NCBI RefSeq assembly: GCF_900114085.1
Contig: NZ_FORU01000003.1
Span: 186,001 to 250,000 of the forward strand
Source: Myroides guanonis
GTDB lineage: Bacteria; Bacteroidota; Bacteroidia; Flavobacteriales; Flavobacteriaceae
Direction of reading: 5' to 3'
Length of the DNA: 64,000 nucleotides
Shown here: positions 15,166 to 24,028 of the stretch, piece by piece
How the letters are laid out: every line of letters begins with the position of its first letter
Position numbering within the stretch: the stretch's first letter is position 1
Notes under the pieces: model-generated
Told to the model about the DNA's origin: nothing
Database searches by the model: none
Seen by the model: only the letters and a program-made list of their open reading frames with translations
Program-made: the position numbers and the translations under genes

Positions 15166-17328
15166 ATGAATAGACGCATAAAAAATTTATTCAAAGCACT
15201 AGTACTATGTGTAGCTTTTCCTATCTATGCACAACAAGGCGGTATGTGGATTCCTTCTTTATTAGAAGGTATGAATGCAACCGAAATGGAGAGTTTAGGA
15301 ATGAAGATGTCTGTGAAAGACATTTATGATGTAAACGAATCAAGCTTAAAAGATGCTGTACCCCACTTTAATGGTGGATGTACATCTGAAGTTATTTCTC
15401 CTGAAGGTCTTTTATTGACTAATCACCATTGTGGTTATGGACAAATTCAAGCTCACTCATCTGTTGAAAACAATTATTTAGAAAATGGTTTTTGGGCGAA
15501 AACTAAAAATGAAGAACTTGCTAATAATGATTTAGAAGTTACATTTATCGTTAAAATTGAAGACGTAACTCCTCAAATACTTGCTGGAATTGAACCAAAT
15601 GATTCAGAAAGTGAGAAACAAGGCAAAATTCAATACAACATTGCACAAACCACGTCGAATTTTGCAAAAGAAAATTGGCAAGAAAATAAAATCAGATCCT
15701 TCTATGAAGGTAATCAATATATCCTATTTGTAACTGAAACATTCAAAGATGTTCGATTAGTAGGGGCACCACCATCTTCAATAGGTAAATTCGGTTCAGA
15801 TACAGATAACTGGGTATGGCCACGTCATACAGGAGATTTCGCATTATTCCGCATATATGCCGATAAAAACAACAGACCTGCATCCTATTCAAAAGACAAC
15901 GTCCCTTATACTCCAAAACACTTCTTACCTATATCTTTAGATGGTGTAGCGGAAGATGATTTCACTATGGTGTTTGGTTATCCTGGCAGAACTCAAGAAT
16001 ACTTACCATCATTTGCAGTAGAACAAATACTAAATGATTTAAACCCAGCAAAAATTGGTATTAGAGATGTAGCCTTAAAAGTTACTAATGAGTTTATGAG
16101 AAATGACGAAGCAATTAAAATTCAATACGCTTCTAAATATGCTGGAATTGCTAACTATTGGAAAAAGTGGATTGGAGAAAGTCAAGGATTAGAAAAATCA
16201 AACACAGTAGGTGCTAAAAAAGAATTTGAAGCAGATTTCAGCAAACGAGTTCAAGAAAAAGGAAAAGAAGCTGAATACGGAACTTTACTTTCGTCCTTTG
16301 ACGAGCTTTATACAGAAATAGCACCCTATGCATTAGCTAGAGATTTTTACATGGAAGCAGGTTTACGAAATGTAGAACTACTTGTTGCAGGTTACCGATT
16401 ATATCAATTAGAACGTTCCTTTAAAGGCGAACAATCGTTTAATGATAGAAAAGAGAACTTACTAGCAAGCATGGAGAGCTTTTACAAGAATTACAACAGC
16501 AAAGTAGATGAAAGTGTTTTTGAGGCTGTAATTGGATTATACGCAAAAAAATCTCCAAGTGAATTTCTAGCCCCGAACTTAACCAATGTAGATGTTTCAA
16601 AACTTGGAACTAATATCTATAAAGAAAGTAAACTAACTTCTTTTGAAGGTTTCAAAGAACTTTTAAAAGGAGATTCTAAAGCAGTATTTAAGAGATTGCA
16701 AAAAGACCCTGGTTATGCGTTAACGAAAACTATGGCTGAAAACTATCTTCAAAAAGTACAACCAGAATACGACCGTTTAAATACTGAAATAGAGGCATTA
16801 CAAAGAACCTATATGAAAGCACAACTAGAATTATATCCTGATGCACGTATTTTCCCAGATGCTAATAGTACTTTGCGTATTACATATGGTAAAGTAAAAG
16901 GATATGCTCCTAAAGACGCAGTATATTATGAGCCAGTTACCTATTTAGAAGGTATTATGGAAAAATATGTTCCAAATGATTACGAATTTGATGTGAATCA
17001 AAAACTGATTGACCTTTACAAGAATAAAGATTACGGAATTTACGCTGATACAAACGGAAAACTACCTGTGAATTTTATTGGAACAAATCATACAACTGGA
17101 GGAAATTCAGGAAGCCCAGCTATTGACGCTTCAGGTAATTTAATCGGTTTAAACTTCGACAGAGTATGGGAAGGAACTATGAGTGACATTTATTACGACC
17201 CAGAGATTTGTCGCAATATTATGGTGGACGCACGCTACATTTTGTTCATCATAGACAAGTTTGCGAATGCTTCTCATTTGATTGAAGAGATGAAACTAGT
17301 TCATCCAAAGAAAACAACAACAAAATAG
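15166..17328 (+). CDS. S46-family dipeptidyl-peptidase, probable DPP11 (Asp/Glu-specific)
   Basis: A periplasmic serine exopeptidase that removes dipeptides from the N-terminus of peptides, a nutrient route for amino-acid users. 720 residues from ATG 15166, chosen because a signal peptide (…VAFPIYAQQ) begins there. The chymotrypsin-like triad is visible: the His87-His88 pair in LTNHHCGYG, the Asp in the 'DTDNWVWPRHTGDF' block, and Ser648 in GGNSGSP. From knowledge of the family, DPP7 has Gly and DPP11 has Arg 18 residues after the catalytic Ser; here that residue is Arg666 (LNFDR). This predicts preference for acidic P1 residues. It is monocistronic. Confidence 0.9.
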   Translation: MNRRIKNLFKALVLCVAFPIYAQQGGMWIPSLLEGMNATEMESLGMKMSVKDIYDVNESSLKDAVPHFNGGCTSEVISPEGLLLTNHHCGYGQIQAHSSVENNYLENGFWAKTKNEELANNDLEVTFIVKIEDVTPQILAGIEPNDSESEKQGKIQYNIAQTTSNFAKENWQENKIRSFYEGNQYILFVTETFKDVRLVGAPPSSIGKFGSDTDNWVWPRHTGDFALFRIYADKNNRPASYSKDNVPYTPKHFLPISLDGVAEDDFTMVFGYPGRTQEYLPSFAVEQILNDLNPAKIGIRDVALKVTNEFMRNDEAIKIQYASKYAGIANYWKKWIGESQGLEKSNTVGAKKEFEADFSKRVQEKGKEAEYGTLLSSFDELYTEIAPYALARDFYMEAGLRNVELLVAGYRLYQLERSFKGEQSFNDRKENLLASMESFYKNYNSKVDESVFEAVIGLYAKKSPSEFLAPNLTNVDVSKLGTNIYKESKLTSFEGFKELLKGDSKAVFKRLQKDPGYALTKTMAENYLQKVQPEYDRLNTEIEALQRTYMKAQLELYPDARIFPDANSTLRITYGKVKGYAPKDAVYYEPVTYLEGIMEKYVPNDYEFDVNQKLIDLYKNKDYGIYADTNGKLPVNFIGTNHTTGGNSGSPAIDASGNLIGLNFDRVWEGTMSDIYYDPEICRNIMVDARYILFIIDKFANASHLIEEMKLVHPKKTTTK

Positions 17329-17406
17329 ATTGATTTCCAACAACTTACGTGCTATTATTTTTTTTAAAAAAAAAGTTGCAAAAAGTTTTACGAATCAAAA
17401 AATTTA

Positions 17407-17414
17407 TATCTTTG
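17407..17414 (+). promoter_or_regulatory. -7 motif of the small lipoprotein gene
   Basis: TATCTTTG fits TAnnTTTG and lies 37 bp before the start codon. It follows a long A/T-rich tract that may act as an upstream element. Confidence 0.55.
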
Positions 17415-17450
17415 TCTCGAATTAATAATTAACTTTTATAATTTAGTAAG

Positions 17451-17684
17451 ATGAAAAAAATTGTATTAAGCGTTGCTTTAGTAGCTATGATGGGTGTTTC
17501 TTTTGTATCTTGTAAAGATACTGCAAAAGAGCCTGCTGTTGAAGAAACTACAATCGAAGCTACAACTGAAGAAGTTGCTCCAGCAGTAACTGAAGAAGTT
17601 CAAGTAGAAGAAGTTGTAACTGAAGGAACTGAAGAAGTTGCTCCAGTAGCTACAGAAGAAGTAAAAGTAGAAGAAGTAAAATAA
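17451..17684 (+). CDS. small acidic lipoprotein with Glu/Val/Thr repeats
   Basis: 77 residues: a lipoprotein signal peptide with lipobox FVSC (Cys21), then a tail made almost wholly of Glu, Val, Thr and Ala in repeats such as 'EEVAP' and 'VTEEVQVEEV'. The two EEVAP-containing blocks (about residues 45-57 and 63-77) look like an internal duplication. The tail is highly negative and probably unstructured. It should be anchored to a membrane facing the periplasm. I know no function. A clear promoter motif and a strong terminator suggest a well expressed single gene. Confidence 0.82.
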   Translation: MKKIVLSVALVAMMGVSFVSCKDTAKEPAVEETTIEATTEEVAPAVTEEVQVEEVVTEGTEEVAPVATEEVKVEEVK

Positions 17685-17710
17685 TCTTTGCTTTCAAGCT
17701 TTATAAAAAG

Positions 17711-17736
17711 ATCCTCGCTAGTCGAGGATTTTTTCT
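17711..17736 (+). terminator. terminator of the small lipoprotein gene
   Basis: ATCCTCG/CGAGGAT stem (17711-17717 with 17723-17729), 5-nt loop CTAGT, then a T run. Confidence 0.88.
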
Positions 17737-17848
17737 TTTATACCATTTCGCATCTGTATTTCAGAAAAAATAGTGGATCTCTAGGCAGTAATTTGCACTT
17801 TTCTAACAACGCTTATTTTATTATTTAAAAACTTCCTTCTATATTTAT

Positions 17849-17856
17849 TATTTTTG
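17849..17856 (+). promoter_or_regulatory. -7 motif of the nucleotidyltransferase gene; decides the start
   Basis: TATTTTTG fits TAnnTTTG. It covers the first codon of a longer in-frame reading (17854), which therefore cannot be translated from this transcript; the ATG pair at 17887/17890 is the likely start. Confidence 0.55.
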
Positions 17857-17886
17857 AGTAGATATGTAAAAATATTCAACTTGAAA

Positions 17887-18741
17887 ATGATGAGAGATAC
17901 TGAGAAATTACTTTTAGAATTTGCACAGCAAAACTCCAAAATTAGGGTTGTGCTTTTAAATGGTTCGAGAGCGAATCCATTAATTGCCGAGGATGATTAT
18001 CAAGATTACGACATCCTTTTTATAGTTGAAGACATTGACAGCTTTAAGAATGATGACAGTTGGCGTTCTTTTCTAGGAACCCCAATCTTACAGCAATTAC
18101 CCGACACTATGACACTCGGAAATGAAGACAACCAAAATAGACTTTCATTTGCATATTTAATGATTTTTGAAGACGGTAGTCGCATAGACTTAACCCTATT
18201 TCCAGTAGAAAAATTTCATTCTCATTTTAAAATTGACAGTTTAACTCAGGTTTTATTAGACAAAGACAACTTCTTTGTAGATTCTTTCGAATCCAATGAT
18301 TGCGATTATCATATCCAGAAACCTACAGAAATTGAGTTTCTAGAAGTTTCAAATGAATTTTGGTGGGTTAGCACCTATGTGGTAAAAGGACTATTAAGAA
18401 AAGAAATCACTTATGCAAAAGACATGATGGAAACTGTTTGTCGTCCCATGTTCATGAAAATGATTGAATGGAACATAGGAATTGAGCATGATTTTTCTAT
18501 TTCTTTTGGAAAATCAGGAAAGAACATTCAAAAACTTCTACCTACTGAGGACTATATCAATGTTTTGAAAACCTATTCCGATGCAAATCTTAAAGCCAAT
18601 TGGGAGGCCCTTCTATCCATGGCAACTTATTTTAGTAAACTACAAACGAAAATATCATTGAAACTTAATTTTAAACAAAACTTTTTTGAAACACATCAAG
18701 GTTTGCACTATCTAAATAAGCACAAACCTTTAGATTTGTAA
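17887..18741 (+). CDS. aminoglycoside 6-adenylyltransferase-like protein (ANT(6) family)
   Basis: 284 residues. The N-terminal nucleotidyltransferase signature is visible: 'VVLLNGSRANP' (the GS motif) and 'DDYQDYDILFIV' with the two metal-binding Asp residues (DYD). A third acidic residue lies in 'GSRIDLTLFP'. This matches AadK/AadE/AadS-type enzymes that adenylate streptomycin. The family also includes chromosomal genes of Bacteroidota whose effect on resistance is untested, so activity is not proven. Flanking genes are ordinary core genes and base composition is like the neighbours, so there is no sign of recent transfer. It ends 4 bp from the convergent GH3 gene with no terminator between. 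Confidence 0.85.
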   Translation: MMRDTEKLLLEFAQQNSKIRVVLLNGSRANPLIAEDDYQDYDILFIVEDIDSFKNDDSWRSFLGTPILQQLPDTMTLGNEDNQNRLSFAYLMIFEDGSRIDLTLFPVEKFHSHFKIDSLTQVLLDKDNFFVDSFESNDCDYHIQKPTEIEFLEVSNEFWWVSTYVVKGLLRKEITYAKDMMETVCRPMFMKMIEWNIGIEHDFSISFGKSGKNIQKLLPTEDYINVLKTYSDANLKANWEALLSMATYFSKLQTKISLKLNFKQNFFETHQGLHYLNKHKPLDL

Positions 18742-18745
18742 AGTA

Positions 18746-20254
18746 TTATTGCACCAATAGTTCCTCTAATAACTTTCTATCGTTAGAAAGTCTTGGTATT
18801 TTATGCTGCCCACCTAATTTATCGTTTTTCTTAAGCCAGTCATGAAATAAACCTATAGGTGCCTCATGAAAAACCAAAGGGTTCAAGGTCATATTATTAG
18901 CTCTTTTAGCCTCATAATCTGAATTTAAACTTTGCAAATTAATATCTAATGCTTTTGCAAAAGCCTGAACGTCTTCTGGAGCTTTTGTGAATTCCACAAG
19001 CCATTCATGTGCTCCTTTTTCCTTACCATCCATAAATATAGGACCAACCGTATATTCTGCAACAGCAGCATTAAATTTGGAACACGTCATGGCCAAAGCA
19101 CGATCCGTATTTTCAATCATTAATTCTTCTCCAAAAACATTTATATGATGTTTTGTACGACCTGTAATTTTTAGCCTATATGGTAATAGTGAAGTAAAGC
19201 GAACAGTATCACCTATAATATAGCGCAACAAACCTGCATTGGTAGTGATAACCATTGCATAATTAACGCCCAATTGAACTTCTGACAATGGGATTACCCG
19301 TTGATTTAAAGTACCAAAGTTACTCATAGGAATAAACTCGTAAAAAATACCATAATCTAACATTAACAATAACTCATTCGAATCACTTTGATCTTGGATG
19401 GCAAAAAATCCCTCCGAAGCATTGTAAGTTTCATAATACTTAAAGTCAGCTTTAGGAAACAACTTGTTATATTGTTCTCTATATGGTTCGAAACTAACAC
19501 CTCCATGAAAATACACTTCTGCATTAGGCCATAATTCCAACAGATTATCATATCCGGAATCTTGAACAATTCTATGCAACAACACTAACATCCAAGAAGG
19601 AACGCCTACTAAACTAGTTACATTCTCATTCTTTGTCTCTTTGACGATTGCCTTCATCTTACTTTCCCACTCATTCATAAGAGAAGTCTTATTACTTGGC
19701 GTACTGCTAAACTCTGCCCAAAAAGGCAAATTATCAATTAAGATTGCTGATAAATCACCGAAAATCGTATTGTTATCTTCATATAGCTGCTTACTACCAC
19801 CCAATCGAAGACTCTTACCAGTAAATAATTGTGAGTCTTCATTATTGTTCAAATATAAACACAACAAGTCCTTAGCAGCTTTGTAATGACAATTTTCAAG
19901 AGCATCATTACTCACTGGAATAAACTTACTTTTAGCATTTGTTGTTCCACTAGACTTAGCAAACCACTTTATAGGCTCATGCCATAGTACATTATTTTCA
20001 CCTCTACGACTTCTTTCAATGTAAGGTTCAAATTCTTCATAAGTGTACAATGGAACTCTTGATGCAAAGGTTTGATAATTCTTAATAGACGAGAAATCGT
20101 ACTTCTTCCCCAATACAGTTTGAGAATTGGCTTGAATCAAATTAAATAGCAACTCCTGTTGCACTTCATTTGGAAATTTTCGAAATAAATCAATCTGATG
20201 TATTCTCTTCTTTAATATCCAAGAAGCTATGGAGTTAATAATAGTGAAAGCCAT
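18746..20254 (-). CDS. GH3-family protein (acyl-adenylate-forming, auxin-responsive GH3-like)
   Basis: 502 residues across the full GH3 family length. In plants GH3 enzymes adenylate carboxylic acids (jasmonate, auxin) and join them to amino acids; the substrates of bacterial members are unknown. The nucleotide-binding loop is at about residues 99-115 ('FAKSSGTTNAKSKFIPVS' region; note SSGTT), and a second adenylation block 'YYETYNASEG' and 'LRYIIGDTVRFTS' are present. It is cytoplasmic. The neighbouring gene, divergent across a 109-bp gap, is a DUF2797 protein, a pairing I recall from other flavobacteria. Confidence 0.88.
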   Translation of the reverse strand: MAFTIINSIASWILKKRIHQIDLFRKFPNEVQQELLFNLIQANSQTVLGKKYDFSSIKNYQTFASRVPLYTYEEFEPYIERSRRGENNVLWHEPIKWFAKSSGTTNAKSKFIPVSNDALENCHYKAAKDLLCLYLNNNEDSQLFTGKSLRLGGSKQLYEDNNTIFGDLSAILIDNLPFWAEFSSTPSNKTSLMNEWESKMKAIVKETKNENVTSLVGVPSWMLVLLHRIVQDSGYDNLLELWPNAEVYFHGGVSFEPYREQYNKLFPKADFKYYETYNASEGFFAIQDQSDSNELLLMLDYGIFYEFIPMSNFGTLNQRVIPLSEVQLGVNYAMVITTNAGLLRYIIGDTVRFTSLLPYRLKITGRTKHHINVFGEELMIENTDRALAMTCSKFNAAVAEYTVGPIFMDGKEKGAHEWLVEFTKAPEDVQAFAKALDINLQSLNSDYEAKRANNMTLNPLVFHEAPIGLFHDWLKKNDKLGGQHKIPRLSNDRKLLEELLVQ

Positions 20255-20363
20255 ATTCTAAGGTTTATATTATAGCAATTTACTTCTTTCTAGAAGTAGG
20301 GATTCTATCAACAAAAAATGTTTTCGTATTTTTACCCCGTACCCAAAAATAACAATTTTCTTT

Positions 20364-21158
20364 ATGCAATACGAAGGAGTTTTAAATAAAATGCAAACAG
20401 AGTGGAATCATCCTATTTCCTACTACCTGACTTTTAAAAATAGCTTTATCAATATCAATCAAATATTAGACAGAAATATCAAGATAGAATTCAAAGGATA
20501 TGAATGTCTAAACTGTGGCCAAGCAAAAAAAATATTCAGACAAGGATTTTGTTATGATTGCTTTATGAGTAGTCCCGCTGTAGGAGATTGGATTATGCGT
20601 CCAGAATTAAGTACAGCTCATTTAGGTATTGAAGATAGAGATCTAAACTATGAGTCTAGAGTTCAACTACAGCCTCACATCGTCTATTTAGCTGTCGCAA
20701 GTGACGTTAAAGTTGGAGTAACGAGAAAGACACAAGTTCCTACTCGTTGGATTGACCAAGGGGCTTCAAAGGCTATAGAAATAGTTGAAGTACCTAACCG
20801 CTATTTAGCAGGAATTACGGAAGTAGCTTTAAAAGATATGTTTACAGATAAAACGAATTGGAGAAAAATGCTTCAAAACGATATATTAGACGTGGATTTA
20901 GCAAAAATAAGAAGTGATTTAAAATCAAAATTACCTGATGAAGTTCAACCTTATTTTGAATCGACAAATTCAGAATTAATAAACATAGACTATCCAGTCC
21001 TAGAGTTCCCAACCAAGATTAAAAGTTTAAACCTTGAAAAAACACCTTGTTATGAAGGGGTTTTAAAAGGGATAAAAGGACAGTATTTACTATTTGAAGA
21101 TGGTACTGTTTTCAACATACGAACTTATGAAGGCTATGTAGTTAACATTAGCCTGTAG
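20364..21158 (+). CDS. DUF2797-family protein with a four-cysteine site
   Basis: 264 residues, cytoplasmic. Cys48, Cys51, Cys63 and Cys66 (CLNCG ... CYDC) form a likely zinc-binding knuckle near the N-terminus. The middle part includes 'VKVGVTRKTQVPTRWIDQGA', the region by which I recognise DUF2797; it resembles a GIY-YIG-like pattern (YLAV...KVGVT...R). Biochemical function unknown; a nucleic-acid role is plausible because of the zinc site and GIY-YIG likeness, but this is inference. It is divergent from the GH3 gene and ends at a bidirectional terminator. Confidence 0.8.
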   Translation: MQYEGVLNKMQTEWNHPISYYLTFKNSFININQILDRNIKIEFKGYECLNCGQAKKIFRQGFCYDCFMSSPAVGDWIMRPELSTAHLGIEDRDLNYESRVQLQPHIVYLAVASDVKVGVTRKTQVPTRWIDQGASKAIEIVEVPNRYLAGITEVALKDMFTDKTNWRKMLQNDILDVDLAKIRSDLKSKLPDEVQPYFESTNSELINIDYPVLEFPTKIKSLNLEKTPCYEGVLKGIKGQYLLFEDGTVFNIRTYEGYVVNISL

Positions 21159-21168
21159 TTTTTAAAAC

Positions 21169-21205
21169 AAAAGAAGCCTTACTTTCAAAGAGTAAGGCTT
21201 CTTTT
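21169..21205. terminator. bidirectional terminator
   Basis: 15-bp perfect stem (21169-21183 with 21191-21205), 7-nt loop, A and T runs outside. It separates convergent DUF2797 and SIMPL genes. Confidence 0.92.
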
Positions 21206-21238
21206 AGTTTAAAGCGAATTTCTATACCGCTATATATA

Positions 21239-21937
21239 TTAGTTCAATATATATCGAATAGAAACTGTTGATGTGATTTCAATTTCACCAATTGCTAATG
21301 TCTCTTCCATAGCCCCAGCATCCGCAGCATAACCTTTTAACATCATGTTTCTAGGCATTGGTGATACAGAAGTATTTTGGTCTGAAACAAAAATAGCTTT
21401 GCCTATAGTTTGTCCTAAAGCTTTTGCATAATCATCTGCTTTTTTTCTTGCATCGGTTACTGCTTTCGTACGCACTTCTGTCTGATAATCTTCTATTTTA
21501 GAAGAACGAAAATCTACTCCTTGTATTTGATTTATTCCAGCGTTCATAAGTCCAACCATCAACTCTTCATACTTTTTCAAGTCTTTTAAAGTGATTACCA
21601 TTGTTTGAGTTGCTTGGTAATAATCTGTTTTTGTTTCGTAATCTCTGTTCTTAAAAAGATTCACCCGTTGCGTTTGATAATCTTTCTCTGCTATTTTCAT
21701 GCTTTTTACAAATGAAATAACTTTTGCTATAGAAGCATCATTTAATTTCTTTGCAGTTGCTGCGTCATCGGCTCTGTTTTCAACCCCAAATGAAATTACT
21801 ACTTGGTCTGGGACAATACTTACTTTACCAATACCAGTAATGGCAATTTGTGGACTTGTTTCGATGGATTGACTGTTCTGTGCTGTCATAGTGAATGAAA
21901 TAAATAGAACTGTGAATAATGTAATAAACTTTCTCAT
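21239..21937 (-). CDS. SIMPL domain protein (DUF541), periplasmic
   Basis: 232 residues beginning at the ATG at 21937, where a signal peptide starts (MRKFITLFTVLFISFTMTAQ); a longer in-frame start at 21997 would put 20 hydrophilic residues before it. The mature part is one SIMPL/DUF541 domain: 'ISFGVENRADDAATAKKLND', 'DYQTQRVNL', 'GINQIQGVDF', and the helical 'AVTDARKKADDYAKALGQTIG'. Members (YggE-like, BP26) form oligomeric rings and are linked to oxidative stress; the exact role is unknown. It is a single gene, flanked by terminators on both sides. Confidence 0.88.
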   Translation of the reverse strand: MRKFITLFTVLFISFTMTAQNSQSIETSPQIAITGIGKVSIVPDQVVISFGVENRADDAATAKKLNDASIAKVISFVKSMKIAEKDYQTQRVNLFKNRDYETKTDYYQATQTMVITLKDLKKYEELMVGLMNAGINQIQGVDFRSSKIEDYQTEVRTKAVTDARKKADDYAKALGQTIGKAIFVSDQNTSVSPMPRNMMLKGYAADAGAMEETLAIGEIEITSTVSIRYILN

Positions 21938-22012
21938 GTTATAATGTTTTCTATAAATATACCAAATACGATGCCAATTCAAAAAATGTTTTTGCACAAA
22001 CCTTCTTCATCA

Positions 22013-22050
22013 TAAAAAAAAACCTCAAGAACAATTGCTCTTGAGGTTTT
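22013..22050 (-). terminator. terminator of the adhesin-porP-ompA operon
   Basis: AACCTCAAGA/TCTTGAGGTT stem (22021-22030 with 22039-22048), 8-nt loop. On the minus strand it is followed by nine T residues. Confidence 0.9.
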
Positions 22051-22075
22051 AAAATAAAAAAGTATAAAATTAAGA

Positions 22076-24016
22076 CTACTTTTCGATAACGATAAAGTCT
22101 GATCTTCTATTTGCGAAATGCTCTTCTTCTGAACATTTTACTCCATTCTTACAACGGTTTCTCAAACGAGTCTCACCATAACCAATGGCACTAATTACTC
22201 TTGCTGCATCTATTCCTTTAGAAACTATATACTGTTGTGTAGATTTCGCTCTATCATCAGATAATTTCAAGTTATAGGCATCTCTACCTCTTGAATCTGT
22301 ATGTGATTCAATTTTGATTTTGATGTTAGGAAACTTAGTCATTGCATATACAACTCGATCCAACTCAATAGCAGCTTGTTCTGTAATACTTGATTTATCG
22401 AATTCAAAGAAAATTGGATTGATGTCTATTTTTTCTTGTTCATCTTCCACTTTAATTAAATCCTCATATTTCACTAATTCGAAATTAATATTTGGAATCT
22501 CATTACCATGTTTCCCAGCTAAAGGAACTGTTTTGCTTTCTGTTGAATGCCCTTCTTTAGACGCTTCTATACGCACTTTAGATCCACAAGGCACTTCAAT
22601 ACTATATTTACCGTCAATGTCCGATTTCACTTCTCCAATATAGTCATCAAACTCATCAAATGCTTTTACTGAACAAGCTATAATAGGAACACCATTTTTA
22701 ACATTTGTAACTTTTCCACTGATAGTTTCAATACAAACATCTGGAGCCTTTTTAAAGCTATAAATATCATCATCTCCAGTTCCACCATCTCTGTTTGAAG
22801 ACAAATAACCGTAACTGATTTTATCGTCAATAATGAAAGAGAAATCGTCTTTATTACTATTGACAGGCGCTCCTAAGTTTTTAGGATTTTCAAATTTCCA
22901 ATCACCAATTTTCTTAGCTGAAAAAATATCTAATCCTCCAAGTCCATAATGACCTTCAGAAGCGAAGTAAAGAGTATTCTCAACAAAGAATGGGAACATA
23001 TCGCGTCCTTCGGTATTAATAGTTGCTCCTAAATTCTTAGCATCTGTGATGTCTCCATCTTCAGTTACTCTTGCAACATAGATATCCGTTTCACCATAAC
23101 CACCTGGCATATCTGAAACAAAAAACAACCATTTACCATCAGGACTAAGCGCTGGATGTCCAACTGAATAATCAACATCATTAATAGATACCTTCTCTGT
23201 TTTAACAACCTTGTTGTTCTCGATAGTACCTTTTAATATTTGTAGGTTATTAAACCCTTTATTACTCTTTAATTGTTTGTTCTTCTTAGATACGATATTC
23301 GTAGTAAAATAAACTGTTTTGCCATCTTTACTGAACGCTACAGTACCATCATGGTAAGGAGATCTGATTTCAGGAAAAACTACCTTATCATTAAACAAAC
23401 TTCCATCTTCTGCGTTGCGATCTGCAACAAACATAGACAAGAAAGGTTGTTGATTCCAAGAATACAATTTACTATCTACTTGCAAACTATCTTTAGAAGA
23501 AGCAAAAACAACTTTATCTCCATAAAAAGAAGCTCCGAAATCAGACTTATTAGAATTAACTCCTAAATTACTCACGGTATATAAAGAAGTTGCTTGCGCT
23601 AAACTATCTGTATATTTTTTTTGCTTCGTATAGAAATCAATTTTATCTGCATTACCCTTTTGACGTAGATATTCTTTAGTTACCTCCTCAGCTCTTTCAT
23701 AATTCTTAACACCTCTAAGTGATTGTTGGTATCTTAAGAAATATAAATCAGACAGATGCTCCCCTTTCATTTTGTATAATTTCTCATACCATTTCAAAGC
23801 ATTTTTAGCATCATTTACATAAAAATTGGCATCTGCCGCATTTTGCACAAATTCAGCAGTTGGCTCTGAAATCTCGTCTAAATAAGTATTGTAAGCAGTT
23901 GCAGCCTCTAAATAGTGCATTCCTTCAAACCACTCATTAGCCTTTTTTAAGTTTTTGTTTTGCGCTACCCCAAAAGAAGTGGCTAGCACCAAAGCAATTA
24001 CATATAGTTTTTTCAT
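22076..24016 (-). CDS. OmpA-family protein with TPR, propeller and regulatory-like domains (PorE-like)
   Basis: 646 residues. In order: signal peptide (to ~19), TPR-like helical repeats (~20-115), PD40/beta-propeller repeats (~150-430; e.g. 'HPALSPDGKWLFFVSD'), a carboxypeptidase-regulatory-like beta domain (~435-515; 'ISGKVTNVKNGVPI'), and an OmpA peptidoglycan-binding domain (~535-646; 'IKIESHTDSRG' and 'NRRSDFIV'). This architecture is that of PorE of the type IX secretion system, which tethers the outer-membrane complex to peptidoglycan. Here it sits downstream of a T9SS adhesin and a PorP/SprF gene (12-bp gap), so it is likely a cargo-specific paralogue. No lipobox is evident. Confidence 0.88.
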   Translation of the reverse strand: MKKLYVIALVLATSFGVAQNKNLKKANEWFEGMHYLEAATAYNTYLDEISEPTAEFVQNAADANFYVNDAKNALKWYEKLYKMKGEHLSDLYFLRYQQSLRGVKNYERAEEVTKEYLRQKGNADKIDFYTKQKKYTDSLAQATSLYTVSNLGVNSNKSDFGASFYGDKVVFASSKDSLQVDSKLYSWNQQPFLSMFVADRNAEDGSLFNDKVVFPEIRSPYHDGTVAFSKDGKTVYFTTNIVSKKNKQLKSNKGFNNLQILKGTIENNKVVKTEKVSINDVDYSVGHPALSPDGKWLFFVSDMPGGYGETDIYVARVTEDGDITDAKNLGATINTEGRDMFPFFVENTLYFASEGHYGLGGLDIFSAKKIGDWKFENPKNLGAPVNSNKDDFSFIIDDKISYGYLSSNRDGGTGDDDIYSFKKAPDVCIETISGKVTNVKNGVPIIACSVKAFDEFDDYIGEVKSDIDGKYSIEVPCGSKVRIEASKEGHSTESKTVPLAGKHGNEIPNINFELVKYEDLIKVEDEQEKIDINPIFFEFDKSSITEQAAIELDRVVYAMTKFPNIKIKIESHTDSRGRDAYNLKLSDDRAKSTQQYIVSKGIDAARVISAIGYGETRLRNRCKNGVKCSEEEHFANRRSDFIVIEK

Positions 24017-24028
24017 AAGTATCTTTTA

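Noticed and set aside
17854..17886. Longer N-terminus for the ANT(6)-like protein
   Set aside because: Its first codon (TTG) lies in the -7 motif, so it cannot be on the transcript.
17887..18741. Recent horizontal transfer of the ANT(6)-like gene
   Set aside because: No mobile element, direct repeat or change in composition is seen around it.
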